A DNA stretch of 64,000 nt from Desulfuromonas sp. AOP6 (GTDB lineage: Bacteria; Desulfobacterota; Desulfuromonadia; Desulfuromonadales; SZUA-540), in NCBI RefSeq assembly GCF_009731355.2, contig NZ_AP022810.1, forward strand, positions 62,001 through 126,000, given 5' to 3'. Below, piece by piece: positions 55,366 to 62,490 of the stretch. The position numbers and the translations under genes were made by a program. The notes under the pieces are model-generated. The model was given only the letters and a program-made list of their open reading frames with translations, had not been told where the DNA came from and searched no databases. Position 1 is the first letter of the stretch. Each line of letters opens with the position of its first letter.

Positions 55366-56121
55366 ATGAAGAAAAATAAAGTCGAATTCGACGGCTTGCA
55401 GAATGAAGGAGTAGAGAATGCTCCCGTAGAGGATCGGCGTCGTTTTCTAAAGATGGGGCTTGCCCTCACCGGCGTCTTTGCTGGAGGTACCCTTTACTCA
55501 GCCTCTTCAGCCGTAAACAAGGTGTATGCTTCTGCCGGCGAATACGCTAAAAAATATCCTTATAAGCCGCACTACAGCATGATCATGCACCAGAACCGCT
55601 GCATCGACTGTGAGCGTTGCATGACTGCCTGTGTCAAGACCAATGATGTGCCTGAGTACGGCTACAGGACGACGATTCTTGAAAGGGAAGTCAAGGATGC
55701 CGTTGGTCAGAAACGTGAATTTATTCCCGTTCTGTGTAACCAGTGCAATCTGCCGCAGTGCACCAGGGTTTGTCCTACACGTGCCACCTATAAAGACAAA
55801 ACTACTGGCATCGTCATGATGGATACTGCCAAGTGTATCGGCTGTCTGACCTGCCAGCAGGGTTGCCCTTACAATGCGCGCTATTTCAGCGAAGAAAAAC
55901 ATGCTGTTGACAAGTGCAATTTCTGTCTTGACACGCGCCTGTCAAAAGGCGAGACCCTGACGGCCTGTTCTGAGGCCTGTCCTGCGGATGTTCGGGTATT
56001 TGGTGATCTTTCTGATCCCAATAGCCGCATTTACCGTGAGGTTCACCAGATTGAGAAAACCGTGTGGGTTCTTCGCCCTGAAGCCGGAACGCGGCCCAAC
56101 GTTTTCTACACTCGCGGTTAA
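55366..56121 (+). CDS. Tat-exported four-cluster ferredoxin subunit
   Basis: 251 residues (GAAGGAGAATATAGC). Twin-arginine signal in EDRRRFLKMGLALTGVFAGG. Cluster motifs CIDCERCMTAC, CNQCNLPQCTRVCP, CIGCLTCQQGCPYN and CNFC...CSEACP give four [4Fe-4S] sites, as in PsrB/NrfC/DmsB. It should relay electrons between the NrfD-like subunit and the hexaheme cytochrome encoded next. Confidence 0.93.
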   Translation: MKKNKVEFDGLQNEGVENAPVEDRRRFLKMGLALTGVFAGGTLYSASSAVNKVYASAGEYAKKYPYKPHYSMIMHQNRCIDCERCMTACVKTNDVPEYGYRTTILEREVKDAVGQKREFIPVLCNQCNLPQCTRVCPTRATYKDKTTGIVMMDTAKCIGCLTCQQGCPYNARYFSEEKHAVDKCNFCLDTRLSKGETLTACSEACPADVRVFGDLSDPNSRIYREVHQIEKTVWVLRPEAGTRPNVFYTRG

Positions 56122-56181
56122 TTATCCGAGCCTCGATTAGCGCAGGCTCTGACCCCATTTGTGAATATCGGAGGTTTGACC

Positions 56182-56823
56182 ATGAAAAAGTTCATGTTGC
56201 GCTCATTGGGCGCCATGTTGTTAACCTTGCTGGGAACAGCTCCAGCAATCAGTGCTGAAGAACAGGATTTTGGCGGTCCGGAAATAGCCTATGAAAAGCC
56301 TGTCAAGGGTGTCGTCTTCAGCCACAAGACGCATGTGGGTGACTATGGTTTCTCTTGCGACAGCTGCCACGACGGAATCTTCGACATGATGGAAGGCGCC
56401 GCCTTTGAAAATGGCGATTTCACCATGGCCAGCATGTACCAGGGTAAATATTGTGGTGCCTGTCATGATGGATCCATGGCTTTTGCGTCCAACACCCAGT
56501 GTGCCTCCTGCCATGTGCAGGATGGTGGCGATATCATCTATACCGAGCCGGTTGTGGGAGTCCTTTTCAGTCATGCAGTCCACAGCGACATGGGCCTGGA
56601 TTGTGCCAGTTGTCATGAAGGGCTGTTTGAGATGCGAGCTCTCGCGGCACAGGAAAAGGACAATTTCGTAATGGAGGCACTTTACCAGGGTGAGTACTGC
56701 GGTGCCTGCCATGACGGATCCATGGCTTTTGCTTCCGATACCCAATGTGCGACCTGCCATATCGGTGTTAAAGGTTACCGCCGGGCCGTAGGTTCTGCAG
56801 CCAAAGAGAAGCCTGCGCACTAA
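56182..56823 (+). CDS. Hexaheme c7/c3-type cytochrome made of a duplicated triheme unit
   Basis: 213 residues from ATG at 56182. Signal peptide ending near APAISA. Heme sites CDSCH, CGACH, CASCH, then CASCH, CGACH, CATCH. The two halves share the sequence YCGACHDGSMAFAS and the start V.FSH..H, so the gene arose by internal duplication of a triheme c7 unit. Periplasmic end of the NrfD/FeS complex (CbcS-like). Confidence 0.92.
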   Translation: MKKFMLRSLGAMLLTLLGTAPAISAEEQDFGGPEIAYEKPVKGVVFSHKTHVGDYGFSCDSCHDGIFDMMEGAAFENGDFTMASMYQGKYCGACHDGSMAFASNTQCASCHVQDGGDIIYTEPVVGVLFSHAVHSDMGLDCASCHEGLFEMRALAAQEKDNFVMEALYQGEYCGACHDGSMAFASDTQCATCHIGVKGYRRAVGSAAKEKPAH

Positions 56824-56841
56824 ATCAAAGAAAGTGGTTTG

Positions 56842-56875
56842 GGGAGGGGTGACCTATTCGCCCCTCCTTATTTTG
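56842..56875 (+). terminator. Probable terminator of the NrfD operon
   Basis: GAGGGG and CCCCTC arms, loop of eleven, then TTATTTT. Confidence 0.55.
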
Positions 56876-56880
56876 CCGCC

Positions 56881-57081
56881 ATGCCAGACACAAAAAGACT
56901 GACTTTAAAGCTTATTCGTTTTGTCGCCATTATGGTCGTCGGTTCAGTCTTGACGGCAGTTTTGCTCATTCTTGCTGTCCCAGCCCTGGGGAAGTGGCCG
57001 ACCGTGATTACTGCAGTTGCCATTGCCCTGTTCATTGCCATGTATGACATGGGACTTTTCAAGGGTGATTTTGAAATTTGA
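56881..57081 (+). CDS. Small two-span membrane protein
   Basis: 66 residues from ATG at 56881: LIRFVAIMVVGSVLTAVLLI and WPTVITAVAIALFIAMYDMG are hydrophobic spans. No clear ribosome site and the start lies in the tail of a terminator, so expression is uncertain; composition looks like a genuine membrane protein. Confidence 0.5.
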   Translation: MPDTKRLTLKLIRFVAIMVVGSVLTAVLLILAVPALGKWPTVITAVAIALFIAMYDMGLFKGDFEI

Positions 57082-57174
57082 CCTGCCGTTAACATCTCTT
57101 GCATAGAGCAAGGCCTCTGCAACGAATCTTGATGGTTCTATTCCACCCCCTAGCTTGCTTCTTTTGTGTTGATT

Positions 57175-58503
57175 ATGCCCAAAGTCGACCACTGCAAACA
57201 GTTGACCGTCATACTGAACAGCGTTGCCGACGGTGTTTTCACCGTCGACGATCGTATGCGGATAACCTTGTTCAATAAGGCAGCTGAAGAAATTACGGGC
57301 TTCACCGAAGAAGAGGCGATTGGCCGGCATTGTCATGATATTTTCCGCACGGATGTGTGTTTTACTTCCTGTCCTGTCAAGGAAGCGTTGGAGTCCGGGC
57401 AGCCTGTTATAAATCGTGAAGTAGACATCATCACAAAAGAAGGAAAGAAAGTTCCCATCTCCATCAGTGCCTCAATGCTGAAGGATGAAAACGGTAAGCC
57501 TCTTGGTGGTGTGGAGACTTTTAGGGATCAATCCCTTATTTACGCTCTCAAAAAAGAGATAGAGGAAAAATACACCTTTCATGATCTAGTCAGTCGCAAT
57601 CCTGCTATGCGACGACTTTTTGATGTCCTCCCTGACATTGCCTCCAGTGAGGCGACCGTTTTGCTCAAAGGGGAGAGCGGGACAGGCAAGGAGCTTTTTG
57701 CTCAGGCGATTCATGATTTAAGTCCTAGACGAAAAGGACCTTTAGTCATTGTAAACTGTGGAGCCCTGCCCGAACCCCTGCTTGAGGCGGAAATATTTGG
57801 AGCTCGTCGAGGGGCCTATACCGGCTCTATTGAAAATCGACCGGGTCGCCTGGAGATGGCCGAGGGGGGCACACTTTTTCTTGATGAGATTGGGGACTTA
57901 CCCCTTCCTTTGCAGGTTAAGCTGCTGCGAGTCCTGGAGAACCATGAATATCAGCCCCTGGGAGCAAGAAGCCCCCAAAAGGCTGATGTCCGTTTTCTCA
58001 CGGCGACAAATTGTGACCTGGAAGATATGGTCGAAAAAGGAACCTTCCGTAGGGACTTGTTTTTTCGCATCAACGTAGTCGCTTTGCAAATTCCCCCACT
58101 GCGTGAGAGGCCCGAAGATATTCCTTTGTTGATTGACGTTTTTCTTGATCGTTTTAACCGAACCTACGGCAAGAAGATAAGGGGTTTTTCCGGAGAAGCA
58201 CTCCAGTTTTTACTGGGTCACCAATATCCAGGTAATGTCCGAGAGTTGCTGAATCTGGTTGAGCAGACCGTTATTCTATGTCGCAGCGGAGAAATTGGCG
58301 TTGAGCATCTTCCCGCTGGATTCCTCGAGGCTAACGATCGCGATGAAGATGTCAGTTTCGGGCGACGTAGCCGCATTAATAAAGCGATTCTTCAGGACTT
58401 GCTCGCCCGTTATGAGGGGAATCGCACCAAGGTTGCCAGGGAGCTGGGCGTGGACAGAACAACCCTGTGGCGATGGATGAAAAAATTTGATTTGAAAAAC
58501 TAG
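57175..58503 (+). CDS. PAS-containing sigma-54 activator (probable redox sensor)
   Basis: 442 residues from ATG at 57175 (GTG 57166 is possible). N-terminal PAS (about 8-125) with a Cys-rich insert [20 protein letters not shown], common in delta-proteobacterial redox-type PAS proteins. AAA+ domain with Walker [11 protein letters not shown] and Walker [10 protein letters not shown]; the sigma-54 loop reads GAYTGS, not GAFTGA. Fis HTH at the end ([20 protein letters not shown]). No receiver domain, so it is a one-component sensor. It lies between two loci with GTTGC/GCAAC palindromes, its likely targets. Confidence 0.9.
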   Translation: MPKVDHCKQLTVILNSVADGVFTVDDRMRITLFNKAAEEITGFTEEEAIGRHCHDIFRTDVCFTSCPVKEALESGQPVINREVDIITKEGKKVPISISASMLKDENGKPLGGVETFRDQSLIYALKKEIEEKYTFHDLVSRNPAMRRLFDVLPDIASSEATVLLKGESGTGKELFAQAIHDLSPRRKGPLVIVNCGALPEPLLEAEIFGARRGAYTGSIENRPGRLEMAEGGTLFLDEIGDLPLPLQVKLLRVLENHEYQPLGARSPQKADVRFLTATNCDLEDMVEKGTFRRDLFFRINVVALQIPPLRERPEDIPLLIDVFLDRFNRTYGKKIRGFSGEALQFLLGHQYPGNVRELLNLVEQTVILCRSGEIGVEHLPAGFLEANDRDEDVSFGRRSRINKAILQDLLARYEGNRTKVARELGVDRTTLWRWMKKFDLKN

Positions 58504-58527
58504 TATTTCGGTTCAATAGCAGAATTT

Positions 58528-58565
58528 AAAGCGCGTCAGCCTTACAGACTGATGCGCTTTTTTTT
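58528..58565 (+). terminator. Terminator of the sigma-54 activator gene
   Basis: AAAGCGCGTCAG pairs with CTGATGCGCTTT, then a run of T. Confidence 0.9.
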
Positions 58566-58570
58566 GTCTA

Positions 58571-58715
58571 TGCAACACAGCGTGTTGCACTCGTGTCGTT
58601 GTTGCAGGTCGCAACATGTTGCAATATGTGCGCAACGGCTCGCGTATGCGGTAGACAGGCCGTTAAGAGCGCTTTAATGGATTGCGCCATGCAACAGTGA
58701 TGCATAACGCAACAT
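58571..58715 (+). promoter_or_regulatory. Cluster of GTTGC/GCAAC palindromes (candidate enhancer)
   Basis: TGCAACAC-AGC-GTGTTGCA (58571-58589), GTTGC-N5-GCAAC (58601-58615), GCAACATGTTGC (58611-58622), GTTGC-N9-GCAAC (58618-58635), and single GCAACA/GCAAC sites near 58691 and 58709. They lie 100-240 bp before a sigma-54-like promoter, the proper distance for an activator array. Confidence 0.7.
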
Positions 58716-58809
58716 TCAGGGGTGTTAGGTTTGGAGGCAAAAAAATTTAATAAGTTTTCAAGTACCTAAAAACACTAAGGAAAGTAGAAATTTTGTGCAA
58801 ATATCTTTT

Positions 58810-58826
58810 TTGGCACATCTCTTGGA
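58810..58826 (+). promoter_or_regulatory. Sigma-54-like promoter of the NifX/mini-protein cluster
   Basis: TTGGCACATCTCTTGGA has a perfect -24 (TTGGCAC) and TTGG at -12, GG-N10-GG instead of GG-N10-GC. It lies 40 bp before the first gene. Confidence 0.65.
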
Positions 58827-58865
58827 ATATAGAAAGTCAAACAACAGCGGTAACGGAGATAAGCC

Positions 58866-59225
58866 ATGGGGAGTCAATATCTTGGAATGAAGTTGGGGCA
58901 AAAAATAGCAGTTCCCTATTATGGGACGCTGGTAAGACCGAAAGCTGGCTATGAAAGTCTATACCTTGTTGCAGATGTTGCAGCGGGAGGTTCTGCCACG
59001 TTGCAATTTAAGGTTTGCATCTGGGATAAAAACAGTAGACCTAAAATCGTTGAGTGGCTGCAGGAGATAGGGGTGAACGGAATAATTTGCAGCGATGAAA
59101 AAGTTGAGGTGGAAGAACTTTTGGCTGGTGAGGGAATCTGGCTTGAAAAAGGAAAGTTTGGTGATGCGGCGGATTTAGTAGCTTTGTGTGTCAGCAGCAT
59201 GGAGAGCAACAGAAACAATAACTAA
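58866..59225 (+). CDS. Divergent NifX-fold protein, paralogue 1
   Basis: 119 residues (ACGGAGATAAGCC). KIAVPYYGTLVRPKAGYESL and LYLVADV at the N-terminus and WLQEIGVNGIICSDEK in the middle follow the dinitrogenase iron-molybdenum cofactor (NifX/NafY/MTH1175) fold: a short beta strand, a cofactor-pocket region, and the G-[IV]-x-G-[IL]-[IV]-C strand. Closest relative here is the protein at 60295-60678. No nitrogenase genes are present. First gene of the cluster behind the sigma-54-like promoter. Confidence 0.7.
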   Translation: MGSQYLGMKLGQKIAVPYYGTLVRPKAGYESLYLVADVAAGGSATLQFKVCIWDKNSRPKIVEWLQEIGVNGIICSDEKVEVEELLAGEGIWLEKGKFGDAADLVALCVSSMESNRNNN

Positions 59226-59244
59226 CAACAAAGGAAGGTGCCTT

Positions 59245-59388
59245 ATGAGAGTCGAAAACAGCAAAAGCAAGCCGGTTAGTGACAAGTATCTCCGTAACAC
59301 TCTGATGGCCATGGGCGTGGTGGCGCTATCTGCCAGTCTCTATGTCGCCTGGCCAGCCTTGGTACATTTGGGGAGCAAAATGATCTAG
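59245..59388 (+). CDS. 47-residue single-span mini-protein
   Basis: AAGGAAGGTG precedes the ATG. MRVENSKSKPVSDKYLRNTL is followed by one helix (MAMGVVALSASLYVAWPAL) and VHLGSKMI. The MRxENxxSxP start is shared with the next mini-protein and with the NifX-fold protein at 60295. It lacks the Cys of its relatives. Confidence 0.75.
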   Translation: MRVENSKSKPVSDKYLRNTLMAMGVVALSASLYVAWPALVHLGSKMI

Positions 59389-59432
59389 GGCTTCAATAAC
59401 TAATTTATCAAACAAAGAAAACGGAGGTAGTT

Positions 59433-59594
59433 ATGAGAACCGAGAATCTTATCAGCGATCCTATTAAAGCCACCTATAAATTCGGCGTATACAGTGCCAT
59501 GGGCTTTGTTGGTCTTTCCCTTGCCGCATTCATTGCCTGGTCGTTTACTTGCGCAGGGGGTGCCTTGATCGAAGTAATTGGCAAGATGGTTTAG
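59433..59594 (+). CDS. 53-residue single-span mini-protein with W-S-F-x-C-A-G-G motif
   Basis: ACGGAGGTAGTT precedes the ATG. N-terminus MRTENLISDPIKATYKFGVY, one helix (MGFVGLSLAAFIAWSF), then TCAGGALIEVIGKMV. Closely related to the following gene. Cys lies at the C-terminal end of the helix. Confidence 0.8.
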   Translation: MRTENLISDPIKATYKFGVYSAMGFVGLSLAAFIAWSFTCAGGALIEVIGKMV

Positions 59595-59630
59595 TCGGAA
59601 AAATAAAAACCCAAAAAAGTGGAGGTTGCT

Positions 59631-59792
59631 ATGAAAGCAGAAAATATTATAACCGAACCGATTAAAATGACTTACAAAGTTGGTGTTTATAGCGCGATGA
59701 CTTTTGTAGGGGTCTTTCTGGCAGCCTTCGTGTCCTGGTCATTCTGCTGTGCTGGAGGGGCCATTATTGAAGGGTTGGGCAAGTTGATTTGA
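59631..59792 (+). CDS. 53-residue single-span mini-protein, close paralogue
   Basis: GTGGAGGTTGCT precedes the ATG. MKAENIITEPIKMTYKVGVY, helix TFVGVFLAAFVSWSF, then CCAGGAIIEGLGKLI. About half of its residues match the preceding mini-protein, so this is a recent tandem duplication. Confidence 0.8.
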   Translation: MKAENIITEPIKMTYKVGVYSAMTFVGVFLAAFVSWSFCCAGGAIIEGLGKLI

Positions 59793-59834
59793 TAGGGCAG
59801 AAAAGGGTTTAAAAGATGCGGAAAGGGGGAGGTC

Positions 59835-59996
59835 ATGATGATTTTGAACGCAAGTAATAAGCCCATTGGTTTGGGGGCAGGCCTTGGATTGGCTGCAGTG
59901 CTTGTGCTCATAGGGTTTGTCACCTCCCTCTTTCTTTTGTGGTCGGTGTCCTGTCTTGGGGGGGGTGCGTTTTTGCTGGCCAGCGGATTCTGCTGA
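59835..59996 (+). CDS. 53-residue single-span mini-protein, divergent member
   Basis: AAAGGGGGAGGTC precedes ATG ATG. MMILNASNKPIGLGAGLGLA, helix VLVLIGFVTSLFLLW, then SVSCLGGGAFLLASGFC. The W-S-x-x-C-x-G-G core is kept while the N-terminus differs. Confidence 0.78.
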   Translation: MMILNASNKPIGLGAGLGLAAVLVLIGFVTSLFLLWSVSCLGGGAFLLASGFC

Positions 59997-60031
59997 AAGT
60001 CGATTGGGATTAAAGGCCGCTACAATCAAAA

Positions 60032-60065
60032 TGTTGCAAAATAAAGAGTTGCATCGACTGTTGCA
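60032..60065 (+). promoter_or_regulatory. TGTTGCA half-sites before the second half of the cluster
   Basis: TGTTGCA at 60032 and 60059 and GTTGCA at 60048, all in one orientation, about 180-215 bp upstream of the sigma-54-like promoter at 60246. The interval 59997-60294 holds no gene. Confidence 0.5.
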
Positions 60066-60245
60066 TTATTTTGAAACGCATAAGTAGCTTATAAGTAAAG
60101 ACAAACATTTGAGTCGATGAAAACAGACATAAAAATCGTTGAATATACAACGTAAAATGTAGGGTGCAAATAGCCTCTTGTGAATGATTGCTCGATAACA
60201 CTTCGGAATAATTACAAAAGAACAAGATGTTGTCGGTTTAATTAT

Positions 60246-60262
60246 TGGGCATGATTTTTGGA
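60246..60262 (+). promoter_or_regulatory. Second sigma-54-like promoter of the cluster
   Basis: TGGGCATGATTTTTGGA: GGCA near -24 and TTGG near -12 with GG-N10-GG spacing, the same deviation as the promoter at 58810. It lies 33 bp before the next gene. Confidence 0.5.
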
Positions 60263-60294
60263 TTGGCCTAAAGACTGCGAGAAAGAGGGGTTTT

Positions 60295-60678
60295 ATGAGA
60301 CCTGAAAACAGTGTAAGCAAGCCCCTTTCAGGCGTATATCGACACTTGTTGGAAAAGGACGAGTGCAATCGAATTGCTATTCCCTACTATGGAGCGATCC
60401 TGAGACCGGGAGTAGGTATTGAAAAACTTTACTTCATCGCGGACGTCGATAAAAAGAATTCTTCCCTAAAGCGAGTATTTTTGGAGGTATGGAATTCGAA
60501 GATATCGCCAGAGTTGCCGGGTTGGTTGCGGGATAAAGGCGTAAGCGGACTGGTGTGTAGGGACGGTTGTCGGAGTTACCTCCAACCGATGGAAGCCGCA
60601 GGAATCAAAGTTCTATTAGATAAGGCACTTGATCTGGCCTGGATAGAAGGAATGGCCACAACCTCAAGAAGAGCCTGA
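60295..60678 (+). CDS. Divergent NifX-fold protein, paralogue 2, with mini-protein-like N-terminus
   Basis: 127 residues (AAGAGGGGTTTT). The first 17 residues, MRPENSVSKPLSGVYRH, match the N-termini of the mini-proteins. The rest parallels the protein at 58866: RIAIPYYGAILRPGVGIEKL, YFIADVD, WLRDKGVSGLVCRDG. One Cys ends the core strand in both paralogues (IIC/LVC). Function unknown; a metal or cofactor carrier is the family-based guess. Confidence 0.7.
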   Translation: MRPENSVSKPLSGVYRHLLEKDECNRIAIPYYGAILRPGVGIEKLYFIADVDKKNSSLKRVFLEVWNSKISPELPGWLRDKGVSGLVCRDGCRSYLQPMEAAGIKVLLDKALDLAWIEGMATTSRRA

Positions 60679-60716
60679 ATGCTCTGTTGTGTGGCTTATT
60701 AAGTAGAGGTGGCAAC

Positions 60717-61148
60717 GTGAGGATCGCTATAACAGCCAGAGGTTCCCACCCTTCCAGTGAAGTTGATGAAAGCTTTGGGCGGGCTTATTGGTTTCTGCTT
60801 TTTGATACGAAAACTGAAAGCTATGTAGCTGTCGATAATACCGTTATCAGAAACTCGCAGGAGAATGCCGGAGTAAAAGCTGCAGAGCTACTGAAGGAGC
60901 GAAACGTCAATATATTGTTGACTGGAGAGACAGGCCCCAAAGCTTTTCGCTCTCTAGTGGAGAAAGGGATAAAGGTGTTTCATGGTGCTTCTGGATCTGT
61001 TGAAGATACTCTGAATGCCTGGCTGGAAAAAGGGATGATAGAAGCAGAACACGCTAACAGCCCGGGTAGTCCTTATTGCCTGGTCGTTCAATCAAAAACA
61101 CTGCAGGTCGATGCTCCGAAAGTTTTGCTCGATTTGTTGAAGCCATAG
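60717..61148 (+). CDS. NifX/NafY-family (dinitrogenase Fe-Mo cofactor domain) protein
   Basis: 143 residues from GTG at 60717 (AGAGGTGGCAAC). A canonical member: VRIAITARG, SSEVDESFGRAYWFLLFDTK, AGVKAAELLKERNVNILLTG and GIKVFHGASGSVEDTLNAWL. Such proteins bind iron-sulfur or molybdenum cofactors; many family members occur outside nitrogen fixation. It follows the divergent paralogue by 38 bases. Confidence 0.85.
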   Translation: MRIAITARGSHPSSEVDESFGRAYWFLLFDTKTESYVAVDNTVIRNSQENAGVKAAELLKERNVNILLTGETGPKAFRSLVEKGIKVFHGASGSVEDTLNAWLEKGMIEAEHANSPGSPYCLVVQSKTLQVDAPKVLLDLLKP

Positions 61149-61196
61149 ATAGGTCTTCCAGCCTATTGATAAAGGACGGAAGCCATGGAGGGACTT

Positions 61197-61358
61197 ATGA
61201 AAAAGTCAAAAAAATTTCATCAAATCTTGAACTCGTTTTACAAAATTGGTTTGTACAATATCGTTGCTGCCACTGTTGTTTGGTGTTCAATCTTTGTCAT
61301 CTGGTCAATCGTAAATTTTGTAGTGACATCAAAAATAGGGACGGGTGTTTTTATATAG
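61197..61358 (+). CDS. 53-residue single-span mini-protein
   Basis: ATGGAGGGACTT precedes the ATG. KKSKKFHQILNSFYKIGLYN is followed by one helix (IVAATVVWCSIFVIWSIVNF) and a short tail. YKIGLY matches YKxGVY of the earlier mini-proteins; Trp-Cys lies inside the helix instead of at its end. Confidence 0.7.
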   Translation: MKKSKKFHQILNSFYKIGLYNIVAATVVWCSIFVIWSIVNFVVTSKIGTGVFI

Positions 61359-61384
61359 ACTCTAACAGGTCAAAGGAAAACATA

Positions 61385-61549
61385 ATGAAATCTCAGTTCG
61401 TCCTGCCGATCGAAATAAGACATATATTTAAAGTCGGTCTTTTCATTGTAATAACAATGATCGGGCTCGCTGTGACAGCCTTTATTCTTTGGGCCCTGTT
61501 TTGTATGGGGTCGGCCTGCGTCCAGGTTCTGTCTACTGGTAATTACTAG
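61385..61549 (+). CDS. 54-residue single-span mini-protein
   Basis: MKSQFVLPIEIRHIFKVGLF, helix IVITMIGLAVTAFILWAL, then FCMGSACVQVLSTGNY. FKVGLF and W-A-L-F-C-M-G-S fit the family pattern. AAAGGAAAACATA precedes the ATG, 26 bases after the previous stop. Confidence 0.75.
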   Translation: MKSQFVLPIEIRHIFKVGLFIVITMIGLAVTAFILWALFCMGSACVQVLSTGNY

Positions 61550-61636
61550 GTAACGGCTTTTTTGATGGGCAGAAATGAAGATCTGATAATTTAAATAGAT
61601 AATTTATCCAGAGATCTGGCTTCTCGACGAGAAAAG

Positions 61637-62437
61637 TTGATCTCTAAATTTTTTGTGTTAAATGATGAAATGAACCACATAAGCGGACCCTTTAACCTTT
61701 GGCCGGCCCATTTCCAAAAATCCCGGGCCCAGCCTAAAGAGTTTTGTCGAAATGCCTGCCCTCAATGTGGAGCATCAGAGGCGTATTCTCTTAAGGATGG
61801 CCGGAAAAAATGTGTAATTTGCGGGAAAAAGTTTAGTTCCCTTCCGAGGAAGAGTCGGATATCAATGGACCTGTCAAGGCGAGTGGTCCGACAGTTTATC
61901 TCCATGGTGCCTGCAAGACAGGCCGCTGCAGCAGTGGGTGTTAATCATAAAACTAGTCTTAGAATATATAAGAAAATCAGGTTGTCGCTACTTGACAAGA
62001 ATCAGATGCTTGCCAATCAGTATATTAATGAATGTGACCCCACTGAAGATATTTTAAAATATTGCCCCGGCGAGGAGACCATTCCATTATTTGCCGTTGC
62101 AACCTTACATCAGAAAATCGTCCTGTTGCCCGCTTATATCGAAGGAATGTGGGCAAAGGTCAATTTTCCCGCTTCAGTTGTATATGCTGATCGACATTCT
62201 GCCTTCAACCTCGATTTTGAGATGTTTGATCAAAGAAGCCTGAGCGTTCAAGCTGGATCATGCTTGATTAAACCATGGCTTTTTTGGCCATATGCCAGAG
62301 ATCAATTAAGGATTTATCATGGGGGTGTAAAGGTCAACTTTCCGCTATTCCTCCATGAGATGGCATTTCGATTCAATCTTTCCCTGTCCGGCGATCAGGA
62401 GGAGGGTATCATTGATGACCTTGTCGCCTGTTTATAG
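61637..62437 (+). CDS. Degenerate IS1595/ISXO2-like transposase homologue, probably repurposed
   Basis: 266 residues from TTG at 61637; ATG at 61670 is an alternative. A zinc ribbon (CPQCGASEAYSLKDGRKKCVIC) leads into an HTH-like part (ARQAAAAVGVNHKTSLRIYK), as in ISXO2-type transposases. FWPYARDQLRIYHGG and FLHEMAFRFN match the family C-terminus, and VVYADRHSAF the second Asp. The first catalytic block (family E-[VI]-D-E-x-Y-[FI]-G-G) is not recognisable and no inverted repeats were seen. The frame is intact over its full length, which suggests a DNA-binding protein kept for a host role. Confidence 0.65.
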   Translation: MISKFFVLNDEMNHISGPFNLWPAHFQKSRAQPKEFCRNACPQCGASEAYSLKDGRKKCVICGKKFSSLPRKSRISMDLSRRVVRQFISMVPARQAAAAVGVNHKTSLRIYKKIRLSLLDKNQMLANQYINECDPTEDILKYCPGEETIPLFAVATLHQKIVLLPAYIEGMWAKVNFPASVVYADRHSAFNLDFEMFDQRSLSVQAGSCLIKPWLFWPYARDQLRIYHGGVKVNFPLFLHEMAFRFNLSLSGDQEEGIIDDLVACL

Positions 62438-62490
62438 AATGATCGTTTTGAACGGTCATGTGTTTTCACTTTTATTGGAGGAGCAATGAA

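Noticed and set aside
59997-60294. Additional mini-protein gene in the gap before the second NifX-fold gene
   Set aside because: No frame with a start, ribosome site and hydrophobic span; the gap holds regulatory motifs instead.
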